From Xiphydria camelus (taxonomy: Eukaryota > Arthropoda > Insecta > Hymenoptera > Xiphydriidae), in the NCBI GenBank assembly GCA_963678675.1, contig OY783194.1, positions 7,989,744 to 8,053,743 on the forward strand: a stretch of 64,000 nucleotides of DNA, read 5' to 3'. The translations under genes and the position numbers were made by a program. The first letter of the stretch is position 1; every line of letters starts with the position of its first letter. The notes below the pieces were generated by a model. It was not told the DNA's origin. It saw nothing but the letters and a program-made list of their open reading frames with translations, and made no database searches. Below are positions 20,008 through 30,498 of the stretch, in pieces.

Positions 20008-22940
20008 TTAAAAGTTGCTTTTATCTCTCACATAAAATACATCGTATTTCGTGGAAGGTTCTTGGCTGCCTAAATGAGACGTGCCACTTTCAGGGACGAG
20101 TGTACCAACTCTTCCATCTATAAGCTTAACTTGTTTTGGAGCATCTGTTCGTTTATCCGAACTTAATTTCATCAATTGATATTGAAAGGCGCTGCCAGTG
20201 TTCATTATAGTTTCAGGTATCGCGTTGTCCTTTCGAACTACTGGTACTTCATGAAAGTAATACTTCCCACTTTGCATGTTCATCGACTTGCTGGGCTCAT
20301 TTTGGCATGCGCGTGTTTCATATTGAAATTCTTGCAATCTGTTTTCGTATAGTTGCTTTTCCAACTGCATATTTTTTACAGGTATTTCCAATCCACTTTG
20401 GTATACCATGCCAATAATCTCTCCTTGGTTAAGCATTTTCTTCGGAGGAATGTGAGGATCTCCCATGTATGTAGATGTTGCATTTGATCTCTTTTTTGAT
20501 ATACAATGAATTGATCTCTGAGCCGTTTCAGGACCTTCATAAGAGAGTGACCAATTACTTTCTCGAACGTCAGAATTCGGTACTACGGTCGTTTTAAACT
20601 CATTTCCCACGAACGCGTGTTTCTGGTCTTGCTTTTTTTCTTCGATAATCATAGTTCCTAGGGGAATATTTTGGAAGACCGAATTCGGCTGTTTAGATTG
20701 CGAATATACAGGGATTTTCTCAGTATTTTGACGATTCTCAAAAACCAAGAAACTTATCGACTGACCACCTTCGCATTTTTGCTCTTGGACAGTTTCTCGT
20801 GATCCCTCTATAAATTCCTGTGTTAATTGGGGTGCATGTTGTTTTTTAAAGCTAGATATATAAAAATTTGGAACTCCCATTGGTACGTTGTCATTAAGGA
20901 TCATCGAATTTGAGAGAAATCGTTGATTTTGTTGGTTTTGCCTCCCGTCAGAAGATGTTCTATAATGATTACTGCTTATTCCTTCCGAGTGAACGAAGTA
21001 TGGAACACCTTGCAAATTCGGAGTAGGACAGACTATCGTCCTTAAACTTTGCCGATGTTCTCCAGTGTTCTGTAATATGGCAAAGCTTTCTACCGGCAAC
21101 GGGACTTGCAGTTGATTCAGATGTGTCCTTTGAACAGTATTCGGGACATGAACTCTTTTTACGCCATCAAGTATTCCTTCATTATGGTATTTCTTATGTA
21201 CAATGTCATAAGAACTTCGGGTACTTCGAAGTGGAATAACTCCTTGTTGATGCCGCGTTTGTAGTTTTTCGGAACTCAGATGCAAATGTCTCGGATTTGC
21301 GTATCTGACACTCTGATCATTGAAGATCCGGGTATTATTATTTTCGACGATAGACTTTGGCAGATCATTGAACATAACATGATTAATGCCTCGAGTTGGA
21401 AAGATAGCATTTGTCGCCATTTCTGAATTTTGTCTTGTGAATCTCGCTGTCTTTGAAGGTTGAAGCTTATCGTTCCGAACCATAGTACTTATCCGATTAT
21501 TGTATTCGTGAAGGCTGCTCTGTTCTGACGCCGAAACCTCTGTATCATTGAATTTGTTGTATGCGGGATCCGCACTAAAAGGCTGACTCATAGCAACATC
21601 GTTAGAAATTTGTTGATCCCCAAAATAGCTGATATTCATCGAACAATCCCCAGACCGTGATGTCTGGAAGACTTGACGAGGGAACAAACAATTCGGGCGT
21701 TTATTGTCGCTTTTACCAAAGTCATCGGCTATGGTCTCATCCAAATTGGCTCTCGATAAGGTCTTATACTTTGCATTCATAAAATTCCGTTTCGATTTCA
21801 ACATGTTGTCTTTTCCCGTACACCACTCGTTGACGATACTAGGAGTTTGAAGGACAGAGGACAAACTTTCCGCGCACTTGGTAATCTTTTCTCCGATTTC
21901 GGAAACATCTTCCTCCGGTCGAACGTCGTGTAAATTACGATTCGAGACGTCCACATTTTCGAAGAGCAACTTTGTTACAGAAACTGCATTTTCTGTTTCT
22001 TTCGCGACTCTTCGACCAGCAGTCTTGCGGAGAATGGCGGGAAAATATTTCTCATTCCTCGGCTCGTTGCTCTTCGATAATCTTATCTCGTTGGAAATAA
22101 TTTTATCGTTCGACGTGTTTTTAACAACAGTGCAAGGTATTTCGCAATTAATCTCCAGTCTCCGTGAGAGATCACCGAGATATCGCTTCATGAGAGGTTT
22201 TCCAAGTATCCGTATCGGATGGCTTTCTTTTGGAAATATTGATTTCACCTCCGAAGCTGGCTTTCTCCTGCTCGCATTTGCATTCTCCAGGAATCTCATC
22301 ATCAACCTATTACGTTCGGAAATCCTCTCGGACTCAATTTGCGTGGATGTCACTAGCACCTCTTCTAGTTTCTTCATTTCAGGTTGGGTCGCTGAATATT
22401 TTACACTGTAATTTACGTCCATTGAGGAATTTGCTTCAGCTTCTTTTTTGCTCTCGCCTTCTATCTTCCTTCTTTTATTAGATTTGCATTTAGTTCTCTT
22501 AAGAAACGTGGGAGAATAATCTGTAACCTCACACTCAAAGGATTTCTTTTGCTTCTTAACATTTTCGCGACGTCTTCTGTATGGAGATTCCGTTGTCTCA
22601 CAGGCTGCATTTATCTCCAGCGATGCATTTAATATCTCATCGTCAAATTTATTTCTTATTTGTTTTCTTTGTTTCATTAAATCAGCCTCAATTTTAGGGG
22701 TTAAACTGCTTTCACGATGGGCTGTTTCATCAAGAAAGTGATCGAGAAGTCTACCAGTGCAGGCTTGGATGTCGTCGCTACGATCATGTTGATGCTCGTC
22801 GGCCTCTGATGAAGAATCGTCATTCACCTCTGATTCCGCCATTACAATATGCTCATTTTTGCATTCCTTTAATTGCATTTGATGTTGATATGATGCCATA
22901 TACTTGCTGACGAGTGTGGTTTTTGCTTTTTTCAGATAAC
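20008..22940 (-). CDS. Last exon of an unrecognised host-like gene (977 codons)
   Basis: The exon begins at an acceptor (CTTCTCTTTTTTAG|GTTATC) at 22940 and runs open to a stop at 20008-20010. Combined with the three upstream exons and counted from the first in-frame ATG at 25764, the protein is about 1,141 residues. It is hydrophilic and rich in Ser, Asn, Gln, Lys and Arg, with basic clusters (SNKRRKIEGESKK, YRRRRENVKKQKKS) that could be nuclear localisation signals. It has no transmembrane segment and no domain I recognise. A more ordered-looking part is MMRFLENANASRRKPASEV followed by PIRILGKPLMKRYLGDLSRR. The length of open frame in AT-rich DNA and the phase-consistent splice sites argue for a genuine, probably fast-evolving nuclear protein. 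Its function is unknown. Confidence 0.8.
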
Positions 22941-23275
22941 CTAAAAAAGAGAAGTTAGCATTAATTTAATAACAAATTGTCTTGGATCTTTTATGGCATT
23001 TTGAAATAACTTTAAAAGTTGGGAATACATCTTAGAACTCTTCCCTAGCAATAGTTCTGTAGTAACTATACATATTTTTATATACATATACACGCATATG
23101 GGTCATTCTCACGAAAAGCAGACTATTTCAGTTCTAATTTAAAAAAAATTTTCATGGAAAAAATTTAGATTTTCCTTTTTCAAATCTATAAAATTAATCT
23201 TTCATCATACAACTACATTTCCGAGATGGTAGATAATATTTAAGCACAACTGAACAAAAAAGTTAAAATTGGATT

Positions 23276-23560
23276 TCACAGAGATGAGACACTGACCAAA
23301 TTATTCACTTTTGTTCGTGGAATTATCTTTTTGTTTGCTTTTTTTAGTCGTTGAGCTCGTGCTTTATATTGTCTTGCTCGTCTTTCTGCTTTACGTAATT
23401 TATTTTCAAGGTACTTAATTTGTAAATTTAGTTTGGCTCTATTCTTTTTTCTAATCCTTTTGCCGCATGCTATTCTACTTCTAGAGTTCGAGGAGGATCC
23501 AGCACTGTTAGGAGTATCATTATGATAGTGCTTCGATCTGCACTGGAGAGAGTTTGGTCA
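23276..23560 (-). pseudogene. Basic coiled-coil remnant within the intronic element
   Basis: A minus-strand frame ending at a stop at 23276-23278 encodes KYLENKLRKAERRARQYKAR followed by AQRLKKAN and an IPRTKV motif. Lys/Arg-rich coiled coils followed by a PRTK-type motif occur in proteins of several animal DNA transposons; that resemblance is from memory. A possible splice acceptor (CTCTCTCCAG) precedes it. No start codon or catalytic domain remains. Confidence 0.45.
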
Positions 23561-23602
23561 GTTAAACATTTTTGAACAGAGGTATTCATGGAGACGAGGT
23601 TC

Positions 23603-23958
23603 ACGGAGGTGAGAAATTTGGATAATTTCCGTTACACGGTAAAACATTTTGAGGTTATCAAAAGTATGCGTGGTATTAAAGAAACTTGTTGATGTGTTCT
23701 ACTTATCTCCAGGTCAACAAGCAAATTAAATAAATAATGTCTTCTTATGATGTACTAACGGAGGTGAGGAATGATCTTGAGCAAATATCTTTTCTTACCT
23801 GTTTTATGAAATTATCACAAACCACTTCAAGATTTACCAATGATTTTAACATTACTGAATCGTCAGTACATATAAATTGATACCTTCGCACATCCTGAAT
23901 AGATTGAGCAGTATTTACGAGATTTATAGTATTTTAACAAGAAAGTAACGGAGGTGTG
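23603..23958 (+). repeat. Three spaced copies of ACGGAGGTGWG
   Basis: Copies at 23603, 23758 and 23948, all in the same orientation inside the TIR element. Spaced identical motifs can be protein-binding sites, but the spacing is irregular (155 and 190 bp). Confidence 0.4.
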
Positions 23959-24495
23959 ATTCTTTTGGCGGATAAGACGAGTTAGTAAAATTCTTTAATT
24001 TTCATGAAGATTGAAGACAAATTTTTGGGTGATTGCAATTAAACATTATTCTACTTATTTTACAAATATTCTAAAATTGATAATTGGTTTTTAGTTTTCT
24101 ATAATACATGTAACAGTGTTGAATTCTGTATGGGCGGACAAGAAAGGTCTGCTTTTCGTGAGAATGACCCATGTAATATATAGGGATAATGAACCTATCC
24201 GTCCCGCTTTTACGGAGCGAACGTGAATAGTCGCGCGCATAGCGGTTCATCTGAGCACATCGTAATCGTTCTGCTACGAAAGCCAATCCACTCTCACCAT
24301 TCAGCTATGTTCGCGGTCATTTCCGGTCGCAGGCCGGAGAGATTCATTACCCCTGAACGTACATATACCTTCCGATACTCAAATAATATAGCAAAAGCTT
24401 TTTCCCTTTTTATATATGTGTTATTTCCTACAGGGAAGACTACATGGAACAAGTCAGCGCTTTGCGTGAATATTTAATTAGTTTCATTGATCTTA

Positions 24496-24625
24496 CAATT
24501 GAGGAGCACAGTTCCAAAACTCGTTTAGTCCATTCGCAGTTTGTCCTATAATTGCTAATAGTTTAGCGATTATAAGACAAACTGCGAATGGACTAAATGA
24601 GTTTTGGAACTGTGCTCCTCAATTA
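24496..24625 (+). repeat. Foldback MITE with ~57-bp arms
   Basis: CAATTGAGGAGCACAGTTCC is mirrored by GGAACTGTGCTCCTCAATTA around a short loop near 24560; the arms are nearly perfect. Confidence 0.85.
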
Positions 24626-25132
24626 CAGTTCTTACAAAAAATAACAGTAACTCAAAAATCTCTTTCCATAGAAAAGCAGTGGATCAATGGATATAAAAAT
24701 TAAAGAAAATGACGGCTTCTCTAGAAGAATTCAACTGAGATGGGCTCCTTAATGAGACCAGAGGTGCATTTTGGTTTTATGATAGTAGGTTTTTATAGTG
24801 GTTGGAGAAAGAAACGACAAAAATTTACTATTAAGAAGAAACATTTTCACGAAACGGTGCATCGCAAATAAGTGAACTAAAAAGCGACCTTGTTTTACGG
24901 AGAATTCGATACTCTTTACTTATGAAAGTAACTATTTTGATCATAGGACCGATCTTAACCATTTACTTTAATATGTATTTTGCATTCTAGCAGAAAACGC
25001 GAATAATGAATTTTTTCTGCCGTTCCCCTAACGTCATGAAAAAAGAGAGTACATGCAGTTCTCTGTTATGTTAAAACTTTTCTGAGGTCTAGCTGATTTC
25101 TAAAATAAAGTAACTATAGCTGGAACACATAC

Positions 25133-25350
25133 CAACATGAGGTATATCCTGAAGACAATTTTCGAAATTATTGGCGCAGATTGTCGCACAAAGTTCCTCG
25201 TATCTGTTCACTAAGGCCCAATCATAATGTTGTACATTCAGGGTAGTTGTCTGTTTAATGTCATTTTTAGGCCATTCGTCGCTTTTAATTTTATCCTCTG
25301 CAAGGATATCTCTTATACGACTATTATCTTCCGCATTTCTTGAAGAAAAT
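25133..25350 (-). CDS. Internal exon of the same host-like gene
   Basis: Acceptor ATTCTTGCAG|ATTTTC at 25350 and donor GTTG|GTATGT at 25133 (218 bp). In frame it reads FSSRNAEDNSRIRDILAE ... VQHYDWALVNRYEELCATIC, ending with one base that is completed by the last exon. The second half looks alpha-helical. Confidence 0.75.
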
Positions 25351-25417
25351 CTGCAAGAATATAATTAATACCCAAGTAGAGTTACAAAATTTGCAAACAA
25401 AATAAAATTCGACTTAC

Positions 25418-25624
25418 CGCGGTTCTTCTATAAAAGTCTGATCGATGCTTTTAAATGTATTTCCATTATCTTCAAATAATCTTCTTTTACACTTGACTTC
25501 CTTAAGCACAGGGTTCGCCAGTTCTAGTTTTGTTGAATGTTTTCTATATACAGCAGCTTTTGTAATTAATGTAGATTTCGATATCTCCGTATCATAATTA
25601 GTAGTAGAAGGCCTAGAAGTTCTT
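25418..25624 (-). CDS. Internal exon of the same host-like gene
   Basis: Acceptor CCCCTTTCCAG|AAGAAC at 25624 and donor CCGCG|GTAAGT at 25418 (207 bp). It joins its neighbours in phase and encodes a basic segment with VLKEVKCKRRLFEDNGN. Confidence 0.75.
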
Positions 25625-25696
25625 CTGGAAAGGGGTAAAGAACATTTGTTTACTTAACACCTAAAAATACTCTAGGGAATTTCTAGCAAAATTTAC

Positions 25697-25897
25697 CCAT
25701 TGATCCTTTCAGGTATAAAACTGCCACTATTTGAAGGTTCCAAGGATTCTGGATTATCAATCATAGAATTTCCATCAAAGGTCCAAAATGGCACATTATG
25801 CTGAGAACCAATTGTGAGCGGCTTTCTGTTAGTTTGAAAATTATTTTGATAAGTATTATATTTCTTAGCTTCACCCAAAAAGTTAAAGATGATCGTT
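25697..25897 (-). CDS. First visible coding exon of the host-like gene
   Basis: Donor CAATGG|GTAAAT at 25697; a possible acceptor ends at 25898 (TTTTTCTGAATAG). The frame is open throughout (GEAKKYNTYQNNFQ ... PFWTFDGNSMIDNPES). The first ATG is internal, at 25764, so either translation starts there or a 5' exon lies upstream. CCAGTAG|GTAAAT near 25974 could be the donor of a non-coding leader exon. The 5' end is therefore uncertain. Confidence 0.6.
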
Positions 25898-26100
25898 CTA
25901 TTCAGAAAAATTAATCACTGAAACTGTATTATTATGAATTTGTTAATCTATTTCTCGAATCTAATATTTACCTACTGGTATGCTCTATAGTTTAAAAATC
26001 ATTTCGTTAAATACGTGTATAGTATTATTACGCTGCTCAAATAGAGATTCGATAATGTCAAGTTTTCGATATTTATTCCGTGCGTACGAATACTGTTATA

Positions 26101-26288
26101 AAATTAATTTAATTTAACTGTCAATAGGTAATAATCAGGCCAAAGAACAACAAGAATTACGTCTGTAACGTACAATAGATTACGTCTCTGAAGAGGGTTC
26201 GAAGAGGAACCGAAACGTCAGACGTGTATTGATTCTTGTTGTTATTTGGCCTGATTATTACCTACTAAAAGTTAAATAAAATTAATTT
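26101..26288 (+). repeat. Foldback element carrying a hammerhead-like core
   Basis: The arms (AAATTAATTTAATTTAAC... and ...GTTAAATAAAATTAATTT), with GGTAATAATCAGGCC and its inverse GGCCTGATTATTACC further in, enclose a centre with CTGAAGA and CGAAACGTC. A short internal duplication (ATTACGTCT) occurs in the left arm. Confidence 0.75.
26188..26219 (+). ncRNA. Hammerhead-ribozyme-like core
   Basis: CTGAAGA (26188-26194) fits the conserved C-U-G-A-N-G-A box. GGTTC/GAACC forms stem II with one extra G, and GAAACGTC (26212-26219) supplies the G-A-A box, a minimal stem III (A-CG-T) and a cleavable GTC. Stem I is formed by ATTACGTCT immediately before and AGACGT immediately after. Penelope-like retroelements and retrozymes carry hammerheads with very short stem III, which this resembles. 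Activity is not shown. Confidence 0.45.
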
Positions 26289-26329
26289 TGAACTACTACA
26301 GGCAACAGAATCGTTATCTTAAGAATTTT

Positions 26330-26475
26330 CGAATACTGTTATACTTTAGTGAACGTGTATGATTGTTCATATGCATATCCGCAGCGCCATTTGCTTATTT
26401 GGATCGGTACTTATGTTGGATATTTGCTTTGCACGTATATTCCCATACATGCTCACTGAAGTATAACAGTACCTA
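26330..26475 (+). repeat. MITE with ~30-bp TIRs
   Basis: GAATACTGTTATACTTTAGT and the inverse ACTGAAGTATAACAGTACC bracket 146 bp. The outer word GAATACTGTTATA also occurs at 26088, beside the foldback. Confidence 0.7.
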
Positions 26476-26519
26476 TTCGTAAATACGGAGTAAATAGATA
26501 ACGCAACTGTCTTGGAGTA

Positions 26520-26778
26520 CAGTAATACCTCGACTTACGCTACCCCGACTTACGTGAATCCGGAATTACGCGGTTTGTCTTTGAAGCGCCGCGCAACTTT
26601 CGATAGTCTCGCGTCGCGCTACTCGTAATAGTGAGCCAACATACGAGAAGTTCGGATGTGTTTCGCCAAGTTTTGCGCGCAGTTGACGCATGGTTACAAA
26701 TTATTTTGTGTTCATTATATATGCACTTACACGGTTATCGCTCGGTCCCACCTATCGCGTAAGTTCGGGGTATTACTG
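26520..26778 (+). repeat. TA-flanked, pogo/Tigger-like MITE
   Basis: Starts CAGTAATACCTCGACTTACG and ends CGTAAGTTCGGGGTATTACTG, with TA on both sides (26518-26519 and 26779-26780). CAG termini, a TA duplication and this style of TIR resemble pogo/Tigger elements. The interior is GC-rich and non-coding. Confidence 0.7.
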
Positions 26779-26780
26779 TA

Positions 26781-27411
26781 TATGCAATACATACATTTAA
26801 ATACACCTATTATGATCTCAATTAATCCAATCTTGATTTAATCAATAGAACACAATTAGTCAAGGTTAATTGAAATCTTCGATTCAGTATTTAAAATGTG
26901 TCGATCTTTGAGTAATAGTATAATTTATTTAGAAGTATTTAATTTTAATATTTGAATTCCCAATGCATTTATTGAATTTATAATAGCGTTACAATTAAAT
27001 TTTAATTTTCTTTGATTCCGAACCAAATCTTAGTCCCCCTCTAAGTATCATACTGAATTAAATATAATGTCTTTTTGATAGCATTAAAATGTCATTTTTC
27101 AAATAGTTAAAACGATATCAAATATATTTTAAAAAGTATAGTTTCTAAATGTTATAATCTAAATGCTATAATCAGGTCACTTTATCATTGTTTTGAATAA
27201 ACAATCTTGTCCGGATGCTCTAAACCAAGCTCCGTAATGAAGAACCGGGTTCGTATTGAAGATACTGGAAAAGATAGAAGACTGATGTGAGTCTACTGAA
27301 TTTATAATGAATCTAAAGAAGATTGATTTAGTAGGAGTCTTTTCTAGGAAATACTAGCTGGCAAAGATTAGGGTCCCCCGGTTTTGTAATTTGTAATTTT
27401 TGACTTTTAAC
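26781..27411. other. AT-rich region without genes
   Basis: I see no conserved frame or strong repeat. Confidence 0.4.
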
Positions 27412-27513
27412 TCGGCCAAATATTTGGATATTATGCTGGATAGAAAACTGAATTGGTATAAGCATTTCGAGAGAGAGAGGAAGAAATTCGTTGAAATTTT
27501 CGAGATATACCGG
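27412..27513 (+). pseudogene. Fragment of a non-LTR retrotransposon (Jockey/I-like) protein
   Basis: One frame reads SAKYLDIMLDRKLNWYKHF, close to the YLGvxLDrkLNWkxHi motif that follows the RT domain in Jockey/I-type LINE proteins. It is only about 34 codons, cut off by the next element. Confidence 0.55.
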
Positions 27514-28930
27514 GTGATTCTTTAATATTGCGACACATTTTAAGGATGGGTTCCTTGGATGAAAATAAGAAAAAAATTCCTATGAACATGGGTCCGGAAA
27601 CACTGAGTTTCGGAGTAACAAGATGTAGGATTTTTATACAAATTCTCTTCCATCGACAAACAATACAAAGTTCTTTAATTTAATTGGAAATAAATATGTT
27701 TTTTTTGTAATAATAGATGATATACCGAGCTAAGAGAAATTAACAGTGAAGCAAGAAAATAAATTATTAGAACAAATTAACGAAAAGGAAGGAATTTATA
27801 CAAATGAAAATATAGAAAACGAACGAAATAGGAAAACGAAAGATGGTTATTGTAAAAGTTGTTCAAAGTGGCCACTGTCAACAGTAATACATGCTTCTAT
27901 TCTACGATGCACTGATTGGCGAACACCTTCAAAAATGCCCGGGGTGTTTCGAACTGTTTCACAGGATCTGATAATGCGATTTCTCAAATCTTGAACGTTT
28001 TCAATGGGGGTGCTATAAACCAGGTGTTTGAGATAGCCCCAAAGAAAGAAATCCAAAGAGTTCAAGTCAGGAGACCGCGGAGGCCAGGGTTGTGGGCATC
28101 CTCGATCAATCCAACGATTTGCATATGTTGCATCCAAATATTGACGGGCAACTAAACTAAAATGTGCAGGAGCGCCGTCGTGCATAAAATACATTCGATG
28201 TCTTAATTGCAATGGAACGTCTTCCGATAATATGAGCAAGACCTCCTCAATAAAATTGCGATAATATTCTCCAGTTAATCTCTTCGTTAAAAAAATAGGC
28301 TAATCAAGTGATTTTGAAATTTGATGTTGATGACGACTGACATATGGATTCTCATATGCCTATACATGATTGTTATGGAAGTTCATTATTGCATCTCTGG
28401 AGAAATTAGCCTCATCGGTGAAGAATATTTCTGCCAAAAATTCAGGATTTTGTTCAATTGTAGCTTGAACTCACCGATAGAATGCCAATCTATTTGGGAA
28501 GTCGTCTGGTGAAAGTGCCTGTACCCGTTGAATGTGATATGGATACAACAGTTGATCTTTTATTATCCTGAACACCATTGACTGACTAATATTTAGATTA
28601 GCAGCAATCTTTCTGGTAATTGTATTAGGACATTCCTCAATATTGTGGAGTACTTCTTCTTCTATTTGTGGAGTTGAAACTGTACGAGGTCGTCCGTTTT
28701 CGGCAGTAAGTTTTTTGAAATTTCCGGTTTCAGTGAGACGAATATTATGCAGACGTGTGAACATTGTATGATGTGGGATCATACGATTAGGGTATCTTTG
28801 CTCATAAATGCGCCTGGCTTCTCGCGAGTTCCCGTTGGCAAGACCATATACGAAATGCATATCGCACATTCTACTATTCGTGTAATTCATTGTTTAAAGA
28901 GAAATATCAATTTGGAAGCAGGACACTAGT
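27509..28930 (-). mobile_element. Mariner-like DNA transposon remnant
   Basis: The left end ACCGGGTGATTCTTTAATAT is also found inverted at 58538 in a related fragment, which supports it as an element terminus. The interior carries a broken transposase on the minus strand. The right terminus is not clear; it lies between about 28900 and 28975. Confidence 0.6.
27847..28890 (-). pseudogene. Transposase with N-terminal HTH (DUF4817-like) and DDD catalytic domain
   Basis: From the start at 28890 the protein has an N-terminal helix-turn-helix-like region (YGLANGNSREARRIYEQRYP) of the DUF4817 type, then IAANLNISQSMVFRIIKD, a second DNA-binding-like helix set. After a TGA where a tryptophan is expected (near 28470) come the catalytic blocks: FFTDEANFSRD, FMHDGAPAHF and WPPRSPDLNSLDFFLWG. 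These are the three acidic positions of a mariner/IS630-like transposase. A second nonsense codon follows HNNHV, and a further break lies near 28260. At least three lesions mark a dead copy. Confidence 0.75.
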
Positions 28931-28977
28931 AATTATTGATGAAAATCAGGAATTATTTGATTTATTTTGAAACTATT

Positions 28978-29240
28978 CAATCAAGAGACACGGTAGTGTC
29001 TCACGGCATGTTCGTTCAAGTTAGTTTCGTCAGAAACGATAGCGCTGTCGCCGGGGGCACCCGTGTATCTTTACAAGAAAAATGTCTGCCCCGTTCACCT
29101 CTCAATTTTTACATAGAATCTTCTCAATAAATATATGGTTATAAAAAAACTATGCTTAATTACGTCATATAAATTGATTATTCTCTATTGATAGAGACCA
29201 GAATAAATTGTATAAGTTACATATTAACTGAGATTCATCC
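28978..29240 (+). repeat. Dispersed repeat beginning with a GAGACACGG palindrome, copy 1
   Basis: GAGACACGGTAGTGTCTC is a perfect 18-bp palindrome apart from its centre. It is followed by GGCATGTTC, AAAAATGTCTGCCCC and CTATTGATAGAGACCAGA blocks. The same order occurs at 44213-44560, and partly at 41740-41935. Non-coding. Confidence 0.7.
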
Positions 29241-29929
29241 TTAAGGTTGTTCACCCGTGAATGGTCACTTCGACGTATATATTTAAAAAATGTTTATAGT
29301 AGATAGTCCAAAAAATTAACTACAAAATGAGTGAAACCCGACGACGATTGACCGTCTCAAACTTTAGTTGTACATTTTTGAAAATAATTAAATTTACATG
29401 TGTTTAGATAGGACTTCATCTATTTTAATTCTTTTTAAATCAACGGCTCGATATTTTTCAATGAAATGAAACATATAGCGTAGAAAAAGTATCAATGAAT
29501 ACAGCCAAAAAACGAAAATAATTGACCGTTTGGTTATCGAGAAATAATTAGTGAAAGTTCATTTATTTTGCTCAATTGCCGGGACGACTAATTTCAGAGC
29601 GCCAACTTGGCAACAGAACACAGAGCACAGCCTAAATGAAGATAGGGAGCAGACGAAGAAGTTGAATAGAACCCGAGAGAGACAGACTGCGCGTGGCTGC
29701 CACGCCAAAAATGGAACCGTCTATTGCTGCTGGTGTTAGTCCTGCTTTCATCATAATAGCCTCCCAGAAGCGAAAAAGAAGGTGGAGGCAGCGACAGTTT
29801 TTACAAAACGGGACAAGCTATGGTGACAATTTAATGGCGGAGTTACTTGTCATTAAGTGTTCCCTAATTGGCCATCAACTGCATCAGTCATGTACTGAAT
29901 TCATTTCTCCCCTTTACAAAGCTGATTTA
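29241..29929. other. Region without recognised features
   Basis: AT-rich to about 29570, then more GC-balanced. Short frames exist but none is convincing. Confidence 0.35.
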
Positions 29930-30127
29930 ATATTCAAAGTATAGCGGTATCTATTACAATGGGTATTTTTTTGTGGTAAGGGGTTCATTACGACTCGTCC
30001 GGCAATTAACCCTTCAGGTAGCCTAGATTCGCCGAAACATACCCCCGGCGAGGCGGGCGATTTGGAACAGGTCAGAATGAGTCATTTTCTACAGTGCCCG
30101 CGGTAATAGATACCGCTATATTTCGAA
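29930..30127 (+). repeat. MITE with TATAGCGGTATCTATTAC ends
   Basis: ATTCAAAGTATAGCGGTATC at the left is inverted at the right (GATACCGCTATATTTCGAAG), ~180 bp apart. The left part together with its flank CATTTCTCCCCTTTACAA recurs at 48655-48710, inside another element. Confidence 0.65.
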
Positions 30128-30498
30128 GCTCCTTTGACGCGGCTCAAATTTACCGACAGAAGCCTAAACGTGGCTTGATATTCGCACGTGCCACTTGGCA
30201 GCGGTATGCGCGAAATCACGCATCGGGAGAGTGCCTCTGCCGAGAGAAATAATTACGTGCCTTTTTCTTTTCAATCTAGAAAGAACATACACATGTAGTG
30301 AGAGAGTACTGCTTTGTAAAATGAGAAATACGATACGCCGTCCGATCTGCCATGTGAACACTGTGCGGCCCGTATAATGTGGCATTCAATGAAAAATTTA
30401 TGCAAGAAATATATGTTATTTATGATCGATACTATTAGAAGGTTTCAATCGACCTTCTGAAATTCTGTCCTTCGTGCGACGGAACATTATCATATGTA

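Larger units (their letters stand above)
23100..24170 (-). mobile_element. TIR element (GGGTCATTCTCACG ends) with a decayed gene
   Basis: GGGTCATTCTCACGAAAAGC at the left is exactly inverted at the right (GCTTTTCGTGAGAATGACCC), giving ~24-bp perfect TIRs 1.07 kb apart, with AT on both sides. The interior has a coiled-coil-like protein remnant on the minus strand and three copies of ACGGAGGTG. The family is not identified. Confidence 0.75.
22941..25132 (-). other. 2.2-kb intron of the host-like gene, hosting mobile elements
   Basis: Bounded by the donor at 25132 and acceptor at 22941. It contains the TIR element 23100-24170 and the hairpin 24496-24625. Positions 24171-24495 and 24626-25132 show no gene or recognisable repeat. 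Confidence 0.65.
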
